This document shows positions 1-9,801 of a stretch of DNA of 64,000 nt, piece by piece. This DNA is from Streptomyces sp. NBC_01264 (GTDB taxonomy: Bacteria; Actinomycetota; Actinomycetes; Streptomycetales; Streptomycetaceae). The position numbers were made by a program, and so were the translations under genes. The DNA is taken from assembly GCF_026340675.1 (NCBI RefSeq), contig NZ_JAPEOX010000006.1, positions 76,949-140,948 on the forward strand, given 5' to 3'. The notes beneath the pieces were generated by a model. The model was not told the origin of the DNA and did not search any database. It saw only the letters and a list, made by a program, of their open reading frames with translations. Each line of letters begins with the position of its first letter. Position 1 is the stretch's first letter.

Positions 1-843
1 GATAGCGTCGTGATCGTCGTCGGCGGTGCCCGCGGCATCACCGCGCATTGCGTGGGCGCTCTGGCCGCCGCCTCCCGCTGCCGGATCGAACTCCTCGGGC
101 GCACACCGGCGCCGGACGGGCCCGAGGACCCGGAGACGGCCGACGCCCTTGACCGGACGGCCCTGCGGGCCGTGCTCGCGGCCGCCGGCCGGTACGGCAC
201 CCCCGCCGAGATCGACCGCGCCGCGGACCTGGTCCTCGCCCGCCGCGAGGTGACCGCGACCTTGGACGCGCTGCGGGCCGCGGGCAGCCGCGCGCGCTAC
301 CGCAGCGTGGACTGCCGGGAGGCGCAGTCCGTGCTCCAGGTGGTCAAGGAAATCCACTCGGAGTACGGCCGCATCGACGGGGCGATCCACGCCGCCGGGA
401 TCATCGAGGACCGGCTGATGGAGGAGAAGACCGCGGCGTCGTTCGGGCAGGTCTACGGCACCAAGACCGACAGCGCCGCGGCACTGCTAGCTGCCCTGGA
501 ACAACTGCCCCGGCCGCCCTCCTTCACCGTTCTGTTCGGCAGCGTCGCCGCCGTAATGGGCAACCGGGGCCAGGCCGACTACGCGGCGGCCAACGACGCC
601 CTGGATGCGCTCGGTGCCGCTTGGGCCGCACGGACCGGGTGCCGCACGCTGACCATCCACTGGGGCCCGTGGGCACCGTCCCAGGACCACACCGGCATGG
701 TCGGCCCCGAGCTGGCCCGCCACTACAAGCGGCAGGGGATCACGCTCATCGATCCCGAGGAAGGTGCCCAGGCCCTCCTGCGGGAACTCGCCTGGGGCGA
801 CGAGACGGTCCGCTCCGTCGTCCACACCGCCTCGGAGTGGTGA
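1..843 (+). CDS. PUFA/hglE-type polyketide synthase, C-terminal ketoreductase domain (5' end outside window)
   Basis: The reading frame is open from the first base, so the protein starts upstream of the window; about 280 C-terminal residues are seen. They form a complete NADPH-dependent ketoreductase domain of the PKS short-chain-dehydrogenase type. The glycine-rich cofactor motif VGGARGIT lies near the window start. The catalytic Lys (GTKTDS), Ser (FGSVAAVMGN) and Tyr (ADYAAAND) are all present, so the domain should reduce a beta-ketoacyl-ACP to the hydroxyacyl form. The missing N-terminal part probably carries KS, AT and ACP modules, as in PfaA-like synthases; this is inference. The stop is one base before the ATG of the next gene, which implies translational coupling. 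Confidence 0.88.
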   Translation, partial: DSVVIVVGGARGITAHCVGALAAASRCRIELLGRTPAPDGPEDPETADALDRTALRAVLAAAGRYGTPAEIDRAADLVLARREVTATLDALRAAGSRARYRSVDCREAQSVLQVVKEIHSEYGRIDGAIHAAGIIEDRLMEEKTAASFGQVYGTKTDSAAALLAALEQLPRPPSFTVLFGSVAAVMGNRGQADYAAANDALDALGAAWAARTGCRTLTIHWGPWAPSQDHTGMVGPELARHYKRQGITLIDPEEGAQALLRELAWGDETVRSVVHTASEW

Positions 844-844
844 G

Positions 845-3800
845 ATGACCCTCCCCGCTCACGGGGGGGCGGCCCACGCCCCCGTCGCCATCACGGGCAT
901 GGCCGTGCTCCTGCCCGGCGCACCCGACTTGGAGACGTACTGGCACAACCTCAGCACCGGCGTCGACGTGATCAGCGAGGTGCCCCCGGGACGTTGGGAC
1001 AGCGAGTACTACCACCCCGGCAGCGCTTCGGAACCGGCCGTGGCCGACCGGGTGTACTGCCGGCGCGGCGGCTTCGTCGACGCCGTCGCGGAGGTCGACG
1101 TCACCCGGTTCGGCATCATGCCGCACTCGGTGCCCGGCACCGAACCGGACCAGCTGATCGCGCTGCACGTGGCCGCGAGCGCCCTCACGGACGCCGGCGG
1201 CACGGAGCGGCTGCCCGACCGCGACCGAGTCGGGATCGTGCTCGGCAGGGGCGGCTATCTCACGCCGGGTCTGGTCCGGCTCGACCAGCGCGTCCGCACG
1301 GCACGGCAGCTCGTACGCACCCTCGGCGACCTCGTGCCAGGCCTGAACGCCGAGCAGCTCGAACACGTACGGGCGGCGTTCACCGACCGTCTCGGAGCGA
1401 GCCGGCCCGAAGACGCCATCGGCCTGGTACCCAACCTTGCCGCGTCCCGGGTCGCCAATCGGCTCGATCTGCGTGGCCCGGCCTATACAGTCGACGCCGC
1501 GTGCGCCTCATCACTGCTCGCCGTGGACCAAGCGGTGGCCGCGCTCGCTTCCGGACGCTGTGACGTGATGCTGGCCGGGGGCGTGCACCACTGCCACGAC
1601 ATCACACTGTGGAGCGTGTTCTCGCAGCTGCGCGCGCTTTCCCCGAGCGAGCGCATCCGGCCCTTCCACCGGAACGCGGACGGCATCCTCATCGGCGAGG
1701 GCACCGGCGTGGTCGTCCTCAAGCGCCTGGCCGACGCCGAGCGCGACGGCGACCGCGTCTACGCCGTGATCCGGGGCACTGGTGTCAGCAGCGACGGCCG
1801 CACCTCGGGGCTGGTCAATCCCGACCCCGCGGGGCAGACACGGGCGGTCCGGGCGGCCTGGCGGGCCGCTGGCCTCGATCCTGCCGATCCCGGCTCACTC
1901 GGCCTGCTGGAGGCCCACGGAACCGGCACTCCGGCCGGTGACGCCGCCGAACTCGCCACACTCCGGGAGGTGTTCGGAGTGCCGCGGCCCAGGGGGACGG
2001 CCCCGGACGGCCTGCCGGTGATCGGCTCGGTGAAGTCCATGATCGGACACGCGATGCCGGCGGCGGGCATCGCGGGACTGGTCAAGGCAGCCCTCGCCGT
2101 CCACCACGGCACGCTGTTGCCCACCCTGCACTGCGAAGACCCGCACCCGGCGCTGGCCGCCACACGGTTTCGCCCCCTGACGCAAGCCGCCCCATGGGTC
2201 ACCGGGCCGGGCCGGCCGCGCCGGGCCGCCGTGAACGCCTTCGGATTCGGCGGCATCAACGCGCACGTCGTGCTCGAACAGGCACCCTCCGCCTCGGGCA
2301 GCCCCGCAGCCGCATCGGCATCCCCCACCGCCCCGACCACCCACCGGGCCACCGTCAACGAGAGGGAACGGGTGCTGCTGCTGAGCGCGGCGACGCCCGA
2401 GGCGCTCGGCGCGCTGTTGGACGCCCCCGATCCACGGACCACGCGTGGCGCTGTTGCCGGCGGGCCCGCGAGGCTGGGCATCGTCGGTCCCACGCCGCAG
2501 CGGCTCGCACTGGCCCGGCGCGTCGTCGCCCAGGCCCAGGCGTGGCACGGGCGAAACGATGTCTGGTTCGCCCCCCGCCCGCTCCTCGGCGAGCAAGGGG
2601 GCCGTACCGCCTTCCTCTTCCCCGGTCTGGAGGGGGAGTTCGTGCCCCGGATCGACGACGTGGCCGACCACTTCGCGCTGCCCCGACCACCACTCGCGGC
2701 GCCCGACGCCGACGGCCGGGTACGGGCGCCCGGCGGCGGCCTCGGCCGGCACGGGCTCGGTGTCGTCGCCGTCGGACGGCTGCTCGACACGGCCCTGCGC
2801 CGCGTCGGCGTCGTCCCCGACGCCGTCGCCGGGCACAGCGTCGGCGAATGGACCGCGATGGCCGCCGGCGGGCTGTACGAGGAGGAGGACGTCGACGCCC
2901 TCATGACCACTCTGGACCCGGAGACCGTACGGGCGGCGGACCTCGCGTACGCCGCCGTGGGGGCCCACGCGGACCGGGTCACCCGGGCTCTCGCGGGCGG
3001 CGGCCGGCCATCCGTCGTGCTGTCCCACGACAACGCCCCGAACCAGTCGATGGTGTGCGGGCCGCCGAAGGCCGTGGAAGCGTTCGCGGCCGAGCTGCGC
3101 GCCGAGGGCGTCCTCGTGCGCGTCCTGCCCTTCAGGTCCGGATTCCATACCCCGATGCTCGAACCGTGCCTGGGGCCCTTCAGGGAAGCCTCCGCCAGGA
3201 TGCGGATCAGGACCCCGCACGTCCCCGTCTGGTCGGGTACCACGGCGGCACCCTTCCCGGCAGACCCGGCCGCGATCCGCGCCCTGTTCGTCCGCCACCT
3301 CCTCGAACCGGTCCGCTTCCGCGCCCTGACCGAGGCCCTGTACGAGGCCGGTGTCCGTGCTTTCGTCCAGGCCGGCCCGGGCCAGCTCGGCTCCCTCGTC
3401 GGTGACACCCTCGCCGGACGCGACCACCTGGTCGTGGCCGCGAACTCCCCTCACCGCAGCGGCCTGGCACAGCTCCGGCGGGTGACCACCGCCTTGTGGA
3501 CCGTCGGTGCGGAAACCGATCCCCACGTTCTGGACGCGCCCGAATCGGGCGTCGCTCCCTGCCCATCGTCCGGGCCCGCGCCCTCACCGGCCCCGGACGG
3601 CGCCCGACAGCGCGTCCGGCTCGACCTGGGCAGTGCGCTGGTGCACCTGCCGCCGGACCCCGCACTCGTGACCGTGCTGTCCCGCGATCCGGCTGCGGCC
3701 CTCGGGACGGCCACGTCCGCGTCACCCGTGGCGGCCGAACTAACGGCCTTGCTGCGCGAGACCGCGGAGACGGCAGCGACCCTGATCGCCGCGGCGGGCA

Positions 3801-5557
3801 CGCCCCGGCGGACCGGCGCGGGACGGCAGGCCGGCGCGGGACAGTCGGCACCGTACCGTGCCGGGTCCGCGGGGCCGGCGAAGGCGCCGAACGGCGACGG
3901 CCCCCCCGGCCCCCCCGGCCCCCGGCACGAGAGCGTACGGGTCGACGTGGACCGGATGCCGTACCTGCTCGACCACTGCTTCTTCCCACAGCGCCCCGGA
4001 TGGCCGGACGTCGCCGACCGGTGGCCCGTGGTGCCCGCCACCACCATCGTGGCGCACCTGATGGCGGCGGCCGAACGTTCAGCACAGGGCCGCGTGGCCG
4101 TCGCGGTGCACGACGCGTGCTTCGACCGGTGGCTCACCGCCGCCCACCCCGTAGAAGTAGCCGTCGTCGTGACCCCGCAAGGGCCCGACCGGCTCTCGGT
4201 GTCGTTCGGCTCCGACGCCCGCGCGGTGGTGGAGCTCGCGGACCGCTACCCCCAGGCGCCTCCCGCACCGGAGCCCCCCGATTCCGCCTCCGAGCACGTA
4301 CCCGAGCACACCGCAGAGCAGATCTACCGTGAGCGGTGGATGTTCCACGGCCCCGCGTACCAGGGCATGACCCGGTTGTCCGCGATCGGAGCCAGGCACG
4401 TGCGCGCCACGCTGACCACCCCGACCGCGCCGGGCGCCCTGCTGGACAACGTAGGCCAGGTACTCGGCTACTGGATCATGGCCACGCACGACGTCCGCAC
4501 CGTGGTCTTCCCGGTGCGGATGCGGCACATGCGCTTCTACGGGCCGCACCCGGCCCCCGGCACCCTGGTGGAGTGCACCATCCGGATCGTGTCCCTCACC
4601 GACACCGTGCTCGAGGCGGACGCGGTACTCACCGTCTCCGGCCGCGTGTGGGCACAGCTCAGCGGCTGGCAGGACCGTCGCTTCGACAACGACCCCCACA
4701 CCCGGCCCGTCGAGCGGTTCCCGGACCGCAACACCCTTTCCGCCGCCCGCCCCGGTGGCTGGTCCCTGGTGTACGAGCGCTGGCCCGACCTCGCCTCTCG
4801 CGAGCTGATCATGCGCAACGCGCTGGGCGGACCCGAACGCACCGCATACGCCGAACGGCCGCCCCGGGGCCGACGCCAGTGGCTGCTCGGCCGGATCGCG
4901 GCCAAGGACGCTGTACGCCGCCTGCTCTGGGAAGGCGGCGAAGGCCCCGTCTACCCGGCCGAGCTCATCATCCGCAACGACGGATCGGGCCGACCCCATG
5001 TCACCGGGCGCCACGGCCGGGAGCTTCCGCCCCTGGAAGTGTCGATCGCCCACCGCGCCGAAGCCGCCGTCGCCGTGGCCCGTCACCGGCCGCCTCACGC
5101 GAACGGGGCCCCCGGTACCGGTCCGGGCATCGACATCGAGGAGATCAGCGAGCCTGCCGAGGCTACCGTAGCCACCGCGCTCACGGCAGCCGAACGGGAA
5201 CTGCTGGCCGCCCGGCAGGCATCGGGCGAGGGAACACCCGCGCTCTGGTTCACCCGCTTCTGGGCGGCGAAGGAGGCCGCCGCCAAGGCCGAGGGCACCG
5301 GGTTCGCCGGCAGGCCGCGCGATTTCGAAGTGACCCGGGCGTGGGCGGACTGGCTGACCGTAGCCGTGCACCCACCCGGCACATCCGACACGCCCGGCGG
5401 CCCGAACACGCCGGCCCGCACGTACCGGGTGCGGTGCGGGCGGGTCGACAACCCGCCCGGACTGCCGCCCCGCGCCTACGTCGTGGCATGGACCACCGGC
5501 CCGGAACCGGAAGACCCCGGGGCGGGCCCCAACAGAGACGAAAGGGACCAGACGTGA
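845..5557 (+). CDS. Type I PKS subunit: KS-AT-dehydratase-phosphopantetheinyl transferase
   Basis: This 1570-residue protein starts at the ATG immediately after the upstream stop; the longer upstream extension lies inside the previous gene. Domains in order: ketosynthase (about 14-450) with active Cys220 in DAACASS and His motifs EAHGTGTP and KSMIGHA; acyltransferase (about 590-900) with Ser665 in GHSVGEW; a hot-dog dehydratase of the PUFA-synthase type (about 1030-1320) with His1044 in LLDHCFF and a DNVGQ motif near residue 1201; and a Sfp-like phosphopantetheinyl transferase (about 1390-1560) with GIDIEE at 1428 and the FWAAKEA motif near 1474. All key residues are present. A fused PPTase would let the system activate its own carrier proteins. 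With the preceding KR and the following ACP it makes one iterative PUFA/hglE-like synthase. The product is unknown. Confidence 0.88.
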   Translation: MTLPAHGGAAHAPVAITGMAVLLPGAPDLETYWHNLSTGVDVISEVPPGRWDSEYYHPGSASEPAVADRVYCRRGGFVDAVAEVDVTRFGIMPHSVPGTEPDQLIALHVAASALTDAGGTERLPDRDRVGIVLGRGGYLTPGLVRLDQRVRTARQLVRTLGDLVPGLNAEQLEHVRAAFTDRLGASRPEDAIGLVPNLAASRVANRLDLRGPAYTVDAACASSLLAVDQAVAALASGRCDVMLAGGVHHCHDITLWSVFSQLRALSPSERIRPFHRNADGILIGEGTGVVVLKRLADAERDGDRVYAVIRGTGVSSDGRTSGLVNPDPAGQTRAVRAAWRAAGLDPADPGSLGLLEAHGTGTPAGDAAELATLREVFGVPRPRGTAPDGLPVIGSVKSMIGHAMPAAGIAGLVKAALAVHHGTLLPTLHCEDPHPALAATRFRPLTQAAPWVTGPGRPRRAAVNAFGFGGINAHVVLEQAPSASGSPAAASASPTAPTTHRATVNERERVLLLSAATPEALGALLDAPDPRTTRGAVAGGPARLGIVGPTPQRLALARRVVAQAQAWHGRNDVWFAPRPLLGEQGGRTAFLFPGLEGEFVPRIDDVADHFALPRPPLAAPDADGRVRAPGGGLGRHGLGVVAVGRLLDTALRRVGVVPDAVAGHSVGEWTAMAAGGLYEEEDVDALMTTLDPETVRAADLAYAAVGAHADRVTRALAGGGRPSVVLSHDNAPNQSMVCGPPKAVEAFAAELRAEGVLVRVLPFRSGFHTPMLEPCLGPFREASARMRIRTPHVPVWSGTTAAPFPADPAAIRALFVRHLLEPVRFRALTEALYEAGVRAFVQAGPGQLGSLVGDTLAGRDHLVVAANSPHRSGLAQLRRVTTALWTVGAETDPHVLDAPESGVAPCPSSGPAPSPAPDGARQRVRLDLGSALVHLPPDPALVTVLSRDPAAALGTATSASPVAAELTALLRETAETAATLIAAAGTPRRTGAGRQAGAGQSAPYRAGSAGPAKAPNGDGPPGPPGPRHESVRVDVDRMPYLLDHCFFPQRPGWPDVADRWPVVPATTIVAHLMAAAERSAQGRVAVAVHDACFDRWLTAAHPVEVAVVVTPQGPDRLSVSFGSDARAVVELADRYPQAPPAPEPPDSASEHVPEHTAEQIYRERWMFHGPAYQGMTRLSAIGARHVRATLTTPTAPGALLDNVGQVLGYWIMATHDVRTVVFPVRMRHMRFYGPHPAPGTLVECTIRIVSLTDTVLEADAVLTVSGRVWAQLSGWQDRRFDNDPHTRPVERFPDRNTLSAARPGGWSLVYERWPDLASRELIMRNALGGPERTAYAERPPRGRRQWLLGRIAAKDAVRRLLWEGGEGPVYPAELIIRNDGSGRPHVTGRHGRELPPLEVSIAHRAEAAVAVARHRPPHANGAPGTGPGIDIEEISEPAEATVATALTAAERELLAARQASGEGTPALWFTRFWAAKEAAAKAEGTGFAGRPRDFEVTRAWADWLTVAVHPPGTSDTPGGPNTPARTYRVRCGRVDNPPGLPPRAYVVAWTTGPEPEDPGAGPNRDERDQT

Positions 5558-5892
5558 CCACCACCCGGCCCAACGGCCCCACACCCGTTGGCTCCGCGCG
5601 CGCCGACGAGGCAGCGATCCTCACCGATCTGACCGCCATGATCGAAGAGGTCATGGGTGAGTACGGGCTCGACGAAACCGAGATCACGAAGGAAACCCGG
5701 TTCGGCCGGGACCTCGAACTGGAGAGCATCGACCTGGTGATGCTCGCCGGCCTGCTGGAAGACCGCTACGGCCGCTCGGTGAATTTCGCCGAGTTCGTGG
5801 CTTCCATGGAGCTGGAGGAGATCATCGACCTCAGCGTGGGCAGGCTCGTCGAACACGTCAGCGTGTGCCTGAAGGCCGCGGGACGGGACTGA
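5554..5892 (+). CDS. Discrete acyl carrier protein
   Basis: This 112-residue protein has a GTG start overlapping the TGA stop of the PKS (GTGA), so it is translationally coupled. The phosphopantetheine site is Ser58 in LELESIDL, followed by the usual helix III region (FAEFVASMELEE). An acidic four-helix ACP is the expected fold. It is presumably activated by the PPTase domain of the preceding protein and serves as carrier for the synthase or for the downstream hydrolase and tailoring enzymes. Confidence 0.9.
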   Translation: MTTTRPNGPTPVGSARADEAAILTDLTAMIEEVMGEYGLDETEITKETRFGRDLELESIDLVMLAGLLEDRYGRSVNFAEFVASMELEEIIDLSVGRLVEHVSVCLKAAGRD

Positions 5893-5895
5893 GGC

Positions 5896-6729
5896 ATGAC
5901 GATCGTAGACACCGGCGAGGTCCGGCTGCACGTCCAGCGTCTGGCCGCCTGCCCCGCTGGCACCGGAGCCTCTCCGGCGCCCGTCGTTGTGCTCCTCCAC
6001 GGCCTCCTCACCGACAGCCTGGCCAGTTACTACTTCACCGTCGCCCCTGCCTTCGCGGCGGCCGGCCTGGACGTGGTCATGTACGACCACCGGGGCCACG
6101 GCCGCAGCGGGCAGCCGCGGCGGGGCTACACGCTCGGAGCGTTCGTCGACGACCTGGACACCCTCTTGGACCGGCTCCACATCCGCACCCCGGTGCACTT
6201 GGTGGGCAACTCCTACGGCGGGACCGTGGCATTCGGTCACGCACTGCGCAGGCCGGAGCGGGTGGCCAGCATGGTGGTGATCGAGTCGGAACCGGCGACC
6301 GCGGCCTGGGCGGCCAAGCTCTCCGGGCTGCTGGAACGCGTCCGCCACGAGATGAGTGTGAACGAGGACGCCGCACTGGACTGGATCGCCGCCCACCACG
6401 GCGGCCATACCGCCCGGCTGGCGAAGTCCGCCGGGAGGCTCGTTCGGGACACCACCCTCGCCCGTGACATCCCGGGGAGCGCGGTACTGGACGACGACGA
6501 CATCCGTGCGATCCACAGCCCGGTCCTCGCCCTCTACGGCGCCGACTCCGACCTGGCCGCTCAGGCCCCCGCCATGCGCTCACTGCTGCCGCACTGCGTG
6601 ACCGAACTGCTGCCGGGCCACCGGCACTCGGTCCTGGTGGAGGCTCCCCAGAGGGTGCGCGATCTCGTCCTCGACTGGGTCGGCCGGCACTCCCGGCCGT
6701 CCGTGGGTGCCCGGGCGCGTGCCCGGTGA
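5896..6729 (+). CDS. Alpha/beta hydrolase (discrete thioesterase or hydrolase of the PKS operon)
   Basis: This 277-residue protein has the complete alpha/beta-hydrolase signature: an oxyanion segment (VVLLHGLLTD), YDHRGHGRSG after strand 4, nucleophile Ser106 in GNSYGG, a likely acid in ALYGADSD, and His244 in GHRHSVLVEAP. No signal peptide is visible, so it should be cytoplasmic. The start is 3 nt after the ACP stop and its stop overlaps the next start. In this context it probably releases the acyl chain from the ACP or edits stalled chains. A role on a glycosylated intermediate is also possible. Confidence 0.82.
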   Translation: MTIVDTGEVRLHVQRLAACPAGTGASPAPVVVLLHGLLTDSLASYYFTVAPAFAAAGLDVVMYDHRGHGRSGQPRRGYTLGAFVDDLDTLLDRLHIRTPVHLVGNSYGGTVAFGHALRRPERVASMVVIESEPATAAWAAKLSGLLERVRHEMSVNEDAALDWIAAHHGGHTARLAKSAGRLVRDTTLARDIPGSAVLDDDDIRAIHSPVLALYGADSDLAAQAPAMRSLLPHCVTELLPGHRHSVLVEAPQRVRDLVLDWVGRHSRPSVGARARAR

Positions 6730-7928
6730 GCCGATTCCTCTTCGTGGTTCCGCCGCTGGTCGGACACATCAACCCGGCCGTGGGGGTCGCCGCCGTGCTC
6801 GCCGCCCGGGGTCACCAGGTGGCCTGGGCGGGCGATCCCGCACTCGTACGCCGTCTCGCGGGGCCGGACGCGACCGTCCACCCGTGCCCCCTGCCCGGGG
6901 CGGGGCGGAACCCGGGAATGGAGCCGGATGCCGCCCGGCCCGCCGATATTCGCGGGCCGGAGGCTCTGCGGTTCCTGTGGGAACGTTTCCTCGTCCCACT
7001 CGCCGAGGCGATGGCACCCGGCGTGAGGCAGGCGGCCGAAGCCGTCCGGCCGGACGTGGTCGTAGCCGATCAACAGGCGCTGGCCGGCGCCCTCGTCGCC
7101 GAGGACCTCAGGCTCACGTGGGCCACCTCCGCGACGACCTCGGCCGAGCTCACGGACGCCCTGGCGTCGATGCCCCGGGTCGCCGCCTGGAACGAGACAC
7201 TGCTGCGTGACCTGCGAGCCCGGATCGGTGATCCGGCGGCAAGCGGCGACCCGCGCTTCTCCCCGCACCTCGTCCTCGCCTTCAGCACGCCGGAGCTCGC
7301 GGGCCCGGCCGTGCGGGGCGGCGACCGGGTGCGCTGGGTCGGGCCGTCCCTGACAGCCCGCCCCCTCAGCACCCCCTTCCCCTGGGAGCGGCTCGACCCA
7401 CGACGCGCGCTGGTTCTGGTCACCCTGGGCACGGCCAACACCGATGTGGGGGCGCGCTTCCTGAACCGGGCCGCCCAGGCGCTGCGGGCCAGGGCCGACC
7501 GGGTGCAAGCCGTCATCGTCGACCCTGAGGGCACACTCGGCACGGGGCACGGGGCGGGGGACGTCATCGCCCTGCCGGTGGTACCCCAGCTGGAGCTTCT
7601 GGCACGCGCCAAGGCCGTCGTCTGCCACGGAGGGCACAACACCGTGTGCGAGGCACTTTGGCACGGGGTCCCCTTGGTCGTCGCACCCATCCGCGACGAC
7701 CAGCCGGTCGTCGCCGCGCAGGTGGCCGGCGCCGGGGCAGCCGTACGGATCCGCTTCGGACGGGCCGGCGCGGACACGATCGGCGCGGCCGTCGACACCG
7801 TCCTGGACGACCCCCGCCCCCGGGCGGCGGCCCGAACGATCGCGCACGCCTTCCGCCGTTCCGGCGGCGCCCCGGCAGCCGCGACCCACCTGGAACGACT
7901 GGCCGACGGCCGGAAGGACGAGACGTGA
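6726..7928 (+). CDS. MGT-type UDP-glycosyltransferase (GT1 family)
   Basis: This 400-residue protein has a GTG start overlapping the upstream stop (GTGA). The N-terminal acceptor domain begins with FVVPPLVGHINPAVG, typical of macrolide/sterol-type GT1 enzymes. The C-terminal nucleotide-sugar half holds the HGGHNTVCEAL motif and DDQPVVAAQV, the donor-binding Asp-Gln pair of this family. The length is normal. The likely role is to transfer a sugar from an NDP donor to a hydroxyl of the polyketide or fatty-acyl product, giving a glycolipid. No sugar biosynthesis genes are nearby, so a common cellular NDP-sugar is the likely donor (inference). Confidence 0.87.
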   Translation: MSRFLFVVPPLVGHINPAVGVAAVLAARGHQVAWAGDPALVRRLAGPDATVHPCPLPGAGRNPGMEPDAARPADIRGPEALRFLWERFLVPLAEAMAPGVRQAAEAVRPDVVVADQQALAGALVAEDLRLTWATSATTSAELTDALASMPRVAAWNETLLRDLRARIGDPAASGDPRFSPHLVLAFSTPELAGPAVRGGDRVRWVGPSLTARPLSTPFPWERLDPRRALVLVTLGTANTDVGARFLNRAAQALRARADRVQAVIVDPEGTLGTGHGAGDVIALPVVPQLELLARAKAVVCHGGHNTVCEALWHGVPLVVAPIRDDQPVVAAQVAGAGAAVRIRFGRAGADTIGAAVDTVLDDPRPRAAARTIAHAFRRSGGAPAAATHLERLADGRKDET

Positions 7929-9052
7929 GCTCCGGATCCCGCAAAGCCCGTACGCTCCGGGTGGCCGCTCTGCGCACCGCCTACCAGGAGGAACTGGCCC
8001 ACGGCACGGCCGTCTTCTTCGCCCCGCGCGTCCACCGGTGCCCCTGGTGCGGATCGTCCCGGCTCGGCGGGCACCTGCACACCACCGACCTGTTCCAGCA
8101 CAAGCCCGGCGTCTTCGTCCTCGACCGCTGCCACGACTGCGGGCACCTCTTCCAGAACCCCCGGCTGAACGAGCGCGGGCTCGCCTTCTACTACCGCGAC
8201 TTCTACGACGGTCTCGGCGAGGAGCGGCTCGGCGGCGTGTTCGGCGGCCGCACGGCTTCCTACCGCTCTCGGGCGCAGTCGGTACGGCCGCACCTCGCGG
8301 GAGCCGCCGAGTGGCTGGACGTCGGCACCGGCCACGGCCACTTCTGCGAGAGCGCCCGCGACGTCCTGCCGGCGGTGGCCTTCGACGGCCTGGACCGCTC
8401 CGACGGCGCGGAGATCGCCCAACGGGCCGGCCGGGTGCGCCGGGGCCACCGGGGGGCGTTCCCCGATCTGGCCGAGCGGATGCCCGGTTCGTACGACGTG
8501 GTGAGCATGTTCCACTACCTGGAGCACTGCACGGCACCCCAGCGCGAACTGGAGGCCGCCCGCACCGTCCTGAGACCGGGTGGACTGCTGGTCATCGACG
8601 TACCGGATCCCGAGAGCCGGTACGCGCAGCTCCTGGGCCGCTGGTGGCTGCCCTGGCTCCAGCCACAGCACCTGCACCTCGTGCCGGCGGCCAACCTGCG
8701 CCGCAGGCTGACCGAGACCGGCTTCACGGTCCTGGCCGAGGAGCACGCCGAGGCGCACGACGCGGTCGACCTGGTGGCCGCCGCGTGGGTCGCGCTGGAC
8801 ACGGTCGCCCCGCGGGAGGATTCGCCCTGGCTGGCCTCGCCACCCGGGGCCTGGAGCAGGGCGCTGCGTACCGTGGTGCTGCTCGCCGGGGTGCCGCTGC
8901 TGCTGGCGGCGACGTTGGTGGACCGGCTGGTCGCGGGGCCGCTCACCGGCCGGCTGCGGCTGGCGAACGCGTACCGCCTGATCGCCAGGCGCGACCCGGA
9001 AGACGGCCCGCATGGAGCCCAGAGGGCACGCGAAGGAACGCCCTGCTGCTGA
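7925..9052 (+). CDS. Class I SAM-dependent methyltransferase with N-terminal zinc-ribbon-like segment
   Basis: This 375-residue protein has a GTG start overlapping the glycosyltransferase stop. The N-terminus has two CxxC pairs (CPWCGS and CHDCGH), as in methyltransferase families with a small zinc-binding domain. The SAM-binding core follows: motif I WLDVGTGHGHF, then SYDVVSMFHYLEH and LRPGGLLVIDVPDP. A hydrophobic stretch near the C-terminus (VVLLAGVPLLLAATLV) could be a membrane anchor, which would suit a lipid substrate. It is the last gene of the operon; the tail after this stretch looks normal. Methylation of the sugar or of a terminal hydroxyl or carboxyl is the likely step. Confidence 0.82.
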   Translation: MSSGSRKARTLRVAALRTAYQEELAHGTAVFFAPRVHRCPWCGSSRLGGHLHTTDLFQHKPGVFVLDRCHDCGHLFQNPRLNERGLAFYYRDFYDGLGEERLGGVFGGRTASYRSRAQSVRPHLAGAAEWLDVGTGHGHFCESARDVLPAVAFDGLDRSDGAEIAQRAGRVRRGHRGAFPDLAERMPGSYDVVSMFHYLEHCTAPQRELEAARTVLRPGGLLVIDVPDPESRYAQLLGRWWLPWLQPQHLHLVPAANLRRRLTETGFTVLAEEHAEAHDAVDLVAAAWVALDTVAPREDSPWLASPPGAWSRALRTVVLLAGVPLLLAATLVDRLVAGPLTGRLRLANAYRLIARRDPEDGPHGAQRAREGTPCC

Positions 9053-9128
9053 TCTTCTGGATGCCACCGGACGTCAGTGAGCAGGACGAGACGTACAAAG
9101 CCTTTACAGCGCGGTCCGGCCCGGCCGG

Positions 9129-9312
9129 ATGCACGACCAGACCGCCGTGCGCACCGAAGGCATCGCCGAGCAGTTCCGCCAGCACCCGAAAGTGAAGGCC
9201 GAGGTCGAGGAGGGCTACCGCGGACTGTCGAACGAGTTCCTCGACCAGGTCAGCGCCCCGCCGAGGAAGCCGAAGGACGACGCCCCGCTGGGCGAGTATC
9301 ACGCTTGGCGTG
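9129..9312 (+). pseudogene. Fragment of a DDE_Tnp_4-like transposase
   Basis: A short internal piece with the conserved run TEGIAEQFRQHPKVKAE, then GYRGL and APLGEYHAWRE, which I recognise from DDE_Tnp_4-type Streptomyces transposases. Both ends are missing, and the right side is cut where the IS110 remnant begins. It is a dead IS remnant directly downstream of the PKS operon. Confidence 0.5.
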
Positions 9313-9801
9313 AGCAGGGTGCTGATGCCCCTTTGGATGTCAGGCGGTTGGGGCGGGGGTTGCCGGTTCGGTGGGCTTCGTGGTGGGGATGAGGTGTCGG
9401 TAGATCTCTCGTGCGATGAAGCGTTTGAGGCATCGGATGATCTCGCGGCGTGTCTTGCCTTCGGTGAGGCGTCGTTGCAGGGAGTGCTGGGTGCGTGGGT
9501 CCCAGCGGAGGCGGGAGAGGGCGGCGCGGTAGAGGGCGGCGTTGGCTTGGCGGTCGCCGCCGCGGTTGAGTCTGCGGCGTTGGGTCTTGCCGGAGGGCTG
9601 TTCGACGGGGCTGACTCCGCACAAAGCGGCGAAGGCGGCCTTGCTGGTGAGGCGCTCGGGGTTGTCTCCGGCGGTGATGAGCAGGGCGGCGGCGCTGTCC
9701 GGGCCGATTCCACGCACGTCGAGCAGGCCGGGACGGCTGGCCTTCACGGCCCGGGCTATCTGTTTGACCAGGTCGTCTATCTCCTCGGTCAGATGCTGGA
9801 T

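Noticed and set aside
1759..5584. Long open frames antisense to the PKS (up to about 549 codons)
   Set aside because: They are third-position GC shadows of the KS-AT-DH-PPTase gene; their translations are Arg/Pro/Gly-rich without domain motifs.
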